Source: Luteibacter sp. 9135
GTDB lineage: Bacteria; Pseudomonadota; Gammaproteobacteria; Xanthomonadales; Rhodanobacteraceae
Direction: 5' to 3'
Length of the DNA stretch: 64,000 nt
Assembly: GCF_000745005.1 (NCBI RefSeq)
Contig: NZ_JQNB01000001.1
Span: 806,001-870,000 of the forward strand
Shown: positions 59,075-64,000 of the stretch, in pieces
Layout of the letters: each line of letters begins with the position of its first letter
How positions within the stretch are numbered: the first letter of the stretch is position 1
The notes under the pieces: model-generated
Told to the model about the DNA's origin: nothing
What the model saw: the letters and a program-made list of their open reading frames with translations, nothing else
Database searches by the model: none
Made by a program: the position numbers and the translations under genes

Positions 59075-61627
59075 TCAGTCCGCGGCGGGCGACGCCGTCT
59101 TGGACGCCGCCGTGCCGGCGGCCTTCTTCGCTGCCGTTTTCTTCGTCGCGGACGCTTTCTTCGCAGCTGTCTTCTTTGCTGCGGTTTTCTTCGCCGTGGA
59201 TTTCTTCGCGCCGGACTTTTTCGCCGCCGCTTTCTTTACGGCCGTTTTTTTCGCCGGCGCGTCGCCCGCGGCCTTCTTCGTGGTCGCCTTCTTTGCAGCG
59301 GCCTTCTTCGTCGCGGTTTTCTTCGCCGCACGGCCGCCGCGCGGCTTCTTGATCGGCGCGGCCGCCAGCAGTTCACGGCATTCGGCTTCGGTCAGCGACT
59401 TCGGCTCCTTGTCCTTGGGGATGCGCGCGTTCTTTTCGCCGTCGGTAATGTACGGACCGTAGCGACCGTTCAGCACCTGCACGCCGTCGCCGAAGTCCAG
59501 GATGATGCGGTTGGCGATGGCCTCGAGCTTCTCCTGCACCAGCTGCAGGGCGCGCGGCAGCTCGATGGTGTAAGGGTCGTCTTCCGGCTTGAGCGAGGCA
59601 TACATGCTGCCCTGCTTCACGAAGGGACCGAAACGGCCCACGCCCACGGTGACATCGTCGCCCGCTTCCGACTGACCCAGGTTGCGCGGCAGCTTGAACA
59701 GTTCCATCGCCTCCGGCAGCGTGATGGTGTGCATGCTCTGGCCGGGACGCAGGCTGGCGTAGGTGGGCTTGGCCTCGTCGTCCTTGCTGCCGATCTGCGC
59801 GTACGCGCCGTAGCGGCCCAGGCGCACCGACACCGGCTTGCCGGATTTCGGATCGTCGCCGAGTTCGCGCGCGCCCGTGGCCTCGTTGCGGTCGACCGAT
59901 TCGGTCTTGTCGTCCACCAGCGTCTTGAACGGCTGCCAGAACCGCTCCAGGAGCGGCACCCAGGCTTCTTCGCCACGGCTGACCGCGTCCAGCTCGTCTT
60001 CGAGCCGGGCGGTGAAGTCGTAATCGACGTATTGGGCGAAGTGGCCGGAAAGGAACTGACTGACGGCGCGACCCACATCGGTCGGCTTGAACCGGCGGCT
60101 TTCCAGCAGCACGTATTCGCGGCTGAGCAGCACCTGGATGATGCTGGCGTAGGTGGACGGACGGCCGATGCCGTATTCCTCGAGCGTCTTGACCAGGCTG
60201 GCTTCGGAGAAGCGCGGCGGCGGCTCGGTGAAGTGCTGGTCGGCCGCGATGGCGGCGACCGGCACGACCTCGCCCTGGGTCAGGCGCGGCAGGCGGCGCT
60301 GGTCGTCGTCTTCATCGCCCTTCTGGTCCTTGCCTTCCTCGTACACGGCGAGGAAGCCCGGGTCGATCACCGTGGTGCCGGTGGCACGGAATGCGGAGTC
60401 GGCCACGGGGAACTCCACCGAGACGGTGTTGAGCGTGGCGTGGACCATCTGGCAGGCGACCGTGCGTTTCCAGATGAGTTCGTAGAGCTTGCGCTGGTCG
60501 TCGTTGAGGAACGAGCCGACGCTGCGCGGCGTGCGCATGGCGGAGGTGGGGCGGATGGCCTCGTGCGCTTCCTGCGCGTTCTTCGACTTGGACTTGTAGG
60601 CCTGCACCGCGTCGGGCAAGGCGTTCCTGCCGTATTCGTTGGCGATCAGCTCGCGCAGTTCGGTCGTGGCGTCGTTGGACAGGGCCACGGAGTCGGTACG
60701 CATATAGGTGATCAGGCCGACGTTGCCCTCGCTGCCCAGGCCGACGCCTTCGTAGAGGCCCTGCGCGATACGCATGGTGCGGCTGGTGGAAAAACCGAGC
60801 TTGCGCGCGGCCTCCTGCTGCAGCGTGGAGGTGGTGAACGGCGGCGCCGGGCGACGCTTGCGCTCCTTGCTGGTGACCTCACCGACAGTGAAATTGCCGG
60901 CCGCGGCCTGTTCCAGCGCCGTGCGCGCCGACATCGCGTCGGCCTCGTTGGTGAGGTCGAACTGCTCGAACTTCTTGCCGTCCAGGCGAACCAGGCGGGC
61001 GTCGAAGGCGCCGTCCTTGTGCGTGAGGTTGGCCTGGATGGTCCAGTACTCCCGCGCCCGGAAGGCTTCGATTTCCAGTTCGCGCTCGACGATCATGCGC
61101 AGCGCGGGCGACTGCACGCGACCTGCCGACAGGCCCCGCTGCACCTTGCGCCAGAGCACCGGCGACAGGTTGAAGCCGACCAGGTAATCCAGCGCGCGGC
61201 GCGCCTGCTGGGCATCGACCAGGTCGTGCGAGAGCTTGCGCGGGTTGGCCACGGCTTCCTTGATGGCCTTGGGTGTGATCTCGCTGAACACCACCCGTTG
61301 CACGTCCTTGCCCTCGAGCAGGCCGCGTTCCCGCAGGATCTCGCTGATGTGCCAGGAGATGGCCTCGCCTTCGCGATCCAAGTCGGTCGCGAGGTAGATG
61401 CTGCTGGCGGCCTTGGCCGCCTTGGCGATGGCATCGACGTGTTTCTCGTTGCGTTCGATCACCTCGTAGGCCATGGCGAAGCCGTGCTCGGGATCGACCG
61501 CGCCCTCCTTGGGCCGAAGATCGCGCACGTGGCCGTACGACGCCAGCACCTGGAAATCCGTGCCGAGGTACTTGTTGATCGTCTTGGCCTTGGCGGGCGA
61601 CTCGACGATGAGCAGGTTCTTTGCCAT
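59075..61627 (-). CDS. topA: DNA topoisomerase I
   Basis: 850-residue type IA topoisomerase. The toprim domain opens with AKNLLIVESPAKAKTINKYL and has ATDLDREGEAISWHI; the catalytic tyrosine is in VGLITYMRTDS. Instead of the four-cysteine zinc fingers of E. coli TopA it has GRYGxYxxxG repeats and ends in a ~110-residue Lys/Ala-rich histone-H1-like tail (repeats of AKK, KTAAKK), a common feature in Xanthomonadales and other high-GC groups. Confidence 0.97.
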   Translation of the reverse strand: MAKNLLIVESPAKAKTINKYLGTDFQVLASYGHVRDLRPKEGAVDPEHGFAMAYEVIERNEKHVDAIAKAAKAASSIYLATDLDREGEAISWHISEILRERGLLEGKDVQRVVFSEITPKAIKEAVANPRKLSHDLVDAQQARRALDYLVGFNLSPVLWRKVQRGLSAGRVQSPALRMIVERELEIEAFRAREYWTIQANLTHKDGAFDARLVRLDGKKFEQFDLTNEADAMSARTALEQAAAGNFTVGEVTSKERKRRPAPPFTTSTLQQEAARKLGFSTSRTMRIAQGLYEGVGLGSEGNVGLITYMRTDSVALSNDATTELRELIANEYGRNALPDAVQAYKSKSKNAQEAHEAIRPTSAMRTPRSVGSFLNDDQRKLYELIWKRTVACQMVHATLNTVSVEFPVADSAFRATGTTVIDPGFLAVYEEGKDQKGDEDDDQRRLPRLTQGEVVPVAAIAADQHFTEPPPRFSEASLVKTLEEYGIGRPSTYASIIQVLLSREYVLLESRRFKPTDVGRAVSQFLSGHFAQYVDYDFTARLEDELDAVSRGEEAWVPLLERFWQPFKTLVDDKTESVDRNEATGARELGDDPKSGKPVSVRLGRYGAYAQIGSKDDEAKPTYASLRPGQSMHTITLPEAMELFKLPRNLGQSEAGDDVTVGVGRFGPFVKQGSMYASLKPEDDPYTIELPRALQLVQEKLEAIANRIILDFGDGVQVLNGRYGPYITDGEKNARIPKDKEPKSLTEAECRELLAAAPIKKPRGGRAAKKTATKKAAAKKATTKKAAGDAPAKKTAVKKAAAKKSGAKKSTAKKTAAKKTAAKKASATKKTAAKKAAGTAASKTASPAAD

Positions 61628-61727
61628 GCGTTAACCGATTCCGAAAACCGCCGGGGCCAGGGGGCCCCAGGGTATGTATATATTTAGTGGGAACATAACG
61701 CCGGGATGCCTGTCAAGCGGCACGTGC

Positions 61728-62870
61728 TTACATCACGCGCTGATAACGGTTTCCAGGGAGGCAGGCGACCTCGCCTTCCAGTTCGAGAATCAGCAGCATG
61801 GACGACAGCGGCCCGGCGGCGAGCCCCGTCGTGCCCACCAGGGCGTCTAGAGAAGCGGGATCGTACCCCATGACGTCCAGCAGGCGGCGATATTCCTCAT
61901 CGGCCCGCCAGTCGAACGGAGCGCGCCTGGACCGGGCGGTGGCCGGTGCGGCCTGGTCGGCGGTCAGCCGCTCGCGCAGCAGGGCGCCCAGTTCCATGGC
62001 GGCCGGCGCCAGCGCGGCCAGCACGTCGTCCGGCCGCTGGACCAACCGGGCGCCGTCGGCGATCAGCGCGTGACAGCCCTCGGCCAGCGGGTTGTGGATG
62101 GAACCGGGCAGGGCGAAGACGTCCCTGCCCTGCTCGCCGGCGACCCGGGCGGTGATCAGCGAGCCCGAGCGCAGCCCGGCCTCGACCACCACCACACCCA
62201 GGCTGAGCCCGGCGATGATGCGATTGCGTTGGGGAAAGTGGTAGGCCACGCCATTGGTGCCCGGCGAATACTCGCTGACGATGGCCCCCTGGGCCGCGAT
62301 GCGCCGGGCCAGGGCGTGGTGCTTGGGCGGATAGACCCGGTCCGGGCCGGTGCCGATGACGGCGATGGTCGGCTGGCCGGCATCCAGGGCGGCCTCGTGG
62401 GCGGCGCCATCGATGCCGTCGGCCATGCCGCTGGTGACCACCAGGCCCCCTTCGGCCAGGGCGGCGGCGAACCGGCGGGCATTGGCCAGGCCGGGTGCCT
62501 GGGCCTTTCGCGCGCCCACGATGGCGACCTGCGGACGCAGCAGCAAGGTGGCATCGCCCTTGACGAACAGCGCGGCCGGCGGGTCAGGGATGGCTTCCAG
62601 CTGTGGGGGGAAGTCTTCCTCCGTGCACCGCAGCAGGCGCTGGTCGTGGCCGCCGTTCACCCAGGCGAGGTCGCCGGCCAGGGCGGTTTCGTCAGGCCGC
62701 TCCAGCCAGGCCTGGCTTTCCGCGTCGAGCGCTTCGGTGTGTCGCAGCAGCCAGGCGAGCAGCGCGGGGGCGCTGCCGCGGGCCTGCAGGCCCTCGCGCA
62801 GCTGTCGGGCGCTGACGCCGGGCGTGCGCAGGAGGATCAGCCAGGCGCGGAGGTCGTCGGTGTCGGTCAT
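61728..62870 (-). CDS. dprA: DNA-processing protein DprA
   Basis: 380-residue RecA loader of natural transformation. The Rossmann-like core has VAIVGARKAQAPGLANARRF, LVVTSGMADGIDGAAHEAAL and the PQRNRIIAGLSLGVVVVEAG signature; a C-terminal winged helix follows (DVMGYDPASLDALVGTTGL). ATG 62870 was chosen over a frame extended upstream because it gives the standard short N-terminus. comM at 18 kb is a possible functional partner. The smg gene that usually follows dprA is absent. Confidence 0.95.
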   Translation of the reverse strand: MTDTDDLRAWLILLRTPGVSARQLREGLQARGSAPALLAWLLRHTEALDAESQAWLERPDETALAGDLAWVNGGHDQRLLRCTEEDFPPQLEAIPDPPAALFVKGDATLLLRPQVAIVGARKAQAPGLANARRFAAALAEGGLVVTSGMADGIDGAAHEAALDAGQPTIAVIGTGPDRVYPPKHHALARRIAAQGAIVSEYSPGTNGVAYHFPQRNRIIAGLSLGVVVVEAGLRSGSLITARVAGEQGRDVFALPGSIHNPLAEGCHALIADGARLVQRPDDVLAALAPAAMELGALLRERLTADQAAPATARSRRAPFDWRADEEYRRLLDVMGYDPASLDALVGTTGLAAGPLSSMLLILELEGEVACLPGNRYQRVM

Positions 62871-62931
62871 CCGGCCAGTGTAGAGACTCCGGCCGGGCTG
62901 GCTATCGGCGAACGACCCGCCGGTGTCGCCG

Positions 62932-64000
62932 TTATTCCGGCATGACCAGTTTCTGGCCCTTCTTGATCGGACGGTAGGCATCCATCACGAGGGCGTAGCT
63001 GACGTGGTCGAACGTGCGGAACACCATGAGGTGGCCGGCGAATTCATCCGGCAGCTTGACCTTGCGGGAGGTGTCGCGGCGCTCGTAGTTGCCGCCCACT
63101 TCATCGGGGATGACCTCACCCTGATCCATCACGGTGAAGGTGGTGCCGTTATCCACGCCATCGGCCGAGCCCGCGGAGATGGACACCACCTGGCGGCTGC
63201 CGGCGAAATTGCCGTCGGCGATGCCGATGACCCGGCCGTCCCGCGGCAGGCCCTTCGGCGCGTGCGGGTAGAAATAGGGATCGTACGGCTTGTCGTCCAC
63301 CTGCATCAGGCGGTCGCCCTTGCGAATCTCCTGCGTGGAGTCGACCAGGACCAGGCTGGCCACGTTGTGCTCGGGCTGCACGGCGATGACCTCGGCGGTG
63401 CCGATGACGGACACTTCCACGCCGCGATCCACGCCACGGCCGGTGTGCGTGTCGTGGCGCGAATCCTCGCGCCAGGGGCTGGGCGCCATCGAGGCGTCGC
63501 TGTCCAGCTCGTCGGCCACGAAGGCGCCGTGGCTGGGATTGTTGAGCATGTCCTTGTCGCCGGCATACGTGCCATGGTCGCGGAAGCGGTTGGACGGGCG
63601 GACGATGGCCCAGCGCTGGCCCGGCAGGGCCGAATCCAGGTCGCGGGCGTAGATCTTGTTACCCGGCGACGCGCGCAGGTGCGACTCCTCGAAGCCGACC
63701 AGGTAGGGCAGGCGATCCACGTCGTCCGCGCCCATGACCCGCATTTCCTTGAGGAACATACGCAGGTCGGCGAGCGGAATGGCGGGAACGGCGTCGCCCT
63801 CGCTGCGCACGCGGGGCTCCATGCTCAGACGCGGACCGCTGCCGACGGACATCGACAGGTTCAGGACATCGCCCGGATAGATGAGGTGCGGATTGCGGAC
63901 CTGGGGATTGGCCTGCCAGATCTCGGGCCACAACCACGGTTTGCTCAGGAATCGCGCGGAAATATCCCACAGCGTGTCGCCCCGGCGGACCGTGTAGGTA
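62932..64000 (-). CDS. LysM domain protein, 5' end outside window
   Basis: At least 356 residues; the N-terminus is beyond the right edge. The visible start of the reading frame contains a LysM domain (YTVRRGDTLWDISARFLSKP, then WPEIWQANPQVRNPHLIYPG), followed by a long beta-rich region without a recognised catalytic domain (GTAEVIAVQPEHNVASLVLV, KGDRLMQVDDKPYDPYFYPH). Commonly encoded upstream of dprA in Xanthomonadales. Probably a periplasmic peptidoglycan-binding protein. Confidence 0.9.
   Translation of the reverse strand, partial: TYTVRRGDTLWDISARFLSKPWLWPEIWQANPQVRNPHLIYPGDVLNLSMSVGSGPRLSMEPRVRSEGDAVPAIPLADLRMFLKEMRVMGADDVDRLPYLVGFEESHLRASPGNKIYARDLDSALPGQRWAIVRPSNRFRDHGTYAGDKDMLNNPSHGAFVADELDSDASMAPSPWREDSRHDTHTGRGVDRGVEVSVIGTAEVIAVQPEHNVASLVLVDSTQEIRKGDRLMQVDDKPYDPYFYPHAPKGLPRDGRVIGIADGNFAGSRQVVSISAGSADGVDNGTTFTVMDQGEVIPDEVGGNYERRDTSRKVKLPDEFAGHLMVFRTFDHVSYALVMDAYRPIKKGQKLVMPE

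Overview
The window is a 64 kb piece of a GC-rich gammaproteobacterial chromosome. Several marker systems point to the Xanthomonadales, most likely a yellow-pigmented member of the Rhodanobacteraceae (Luteibacter/Dyella type): an aryl-polyene (xanthomonadin-type) pigment locus with a XanB2 chorismatase, a C-terminal XVIPCD secretion domain typical of the Xanthomonadales antibacterial type IV secretion system, and a LysM-dprA-topA-tsaC gene order. The genus is inferred; no rRNA gene is present. There is no prophage, IS element or CRISPR array.

Layout. 1-3.4 kb: a DUF4156 lipoprotein (cut by the edge) and an M16 metallopeptidase. 3.4-3.9 kb: a sigma-54 promoter ahead of two related small membrane peptides. 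3.9-8.5 kb: a co-directional run trmL-ubiJ-ubiB-truC-arfB-acyltransferase. 8.5-13.6 kb: two uncharacterised genes, then a LysR regulator divergent from the glyoxylate shunt (aceB-aceA). 13.7-15.7 kb: a cation/proton antiporter with a strong promoter and a long structured leader. 15.7-17.8 kb: a type IV secretion effector (peptidoglycan hydrolase, PG-binding domain, XVIPCD), broken by two frameshifts, with its lysozyme-inhibitor-like immunity gene. 18-24.3 kb: comM, ubiK, glnK, gpmA, hemF and membrane/envelope genes.

24.4-32.1 kb: aryl-polyene pigment locus. A rightward set (ketosynthase, chain-length factor, glycosyltransferase, halogenase-like flavoenzyme) faces a leftward set (ACP, two hotdog dehydratases, LpxL-type acyltransferase), and xanB2, which makes the hydroxybenzoate starter, diverges from the ACP. 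An AMP-ligase of the type that activates the starter lies separately at 57-58.5 kb. 32.1-42.2 kb: glmU, a DUF748 protein and the complete atpIBEFHAGDC operon with a terminator and a likely promoter. 42.2-49.8 kb: phasin-like protein, QueD, a LuxR-type regulator, tRNA-Met, rppH, bfd-bfr, a large non-coding inverted-repeat element, DUF6776, bactofilin, erpA, nudC and ampE-like genes. 49.9-55.8 kb: two paralogous secreted proteins that look like leukocidin/Vibrio-cholerae-cytolysin-type pore-forming toxins carrying a ricin-type beta-trefoil, flanking a lysophospholipid transporter-acyltransferase; the second is frameshifted at the domain junction. 55.8-64 kb: purD, AMP-ligase, tsaC, topA, dprA and a LysM protein cut by the right edge.

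The most notable points are the tandem toxin pair, the effector-immunity module, the antiporter leader with a terminator-like hairpin and an anti-Shine-Dalgarno pairing, and the sigma-54-driven small peptide pair. Four frameshifts in three genes need checking: three are single missing bases in G/C tracts, so consensus errors are as plausible as real decay.
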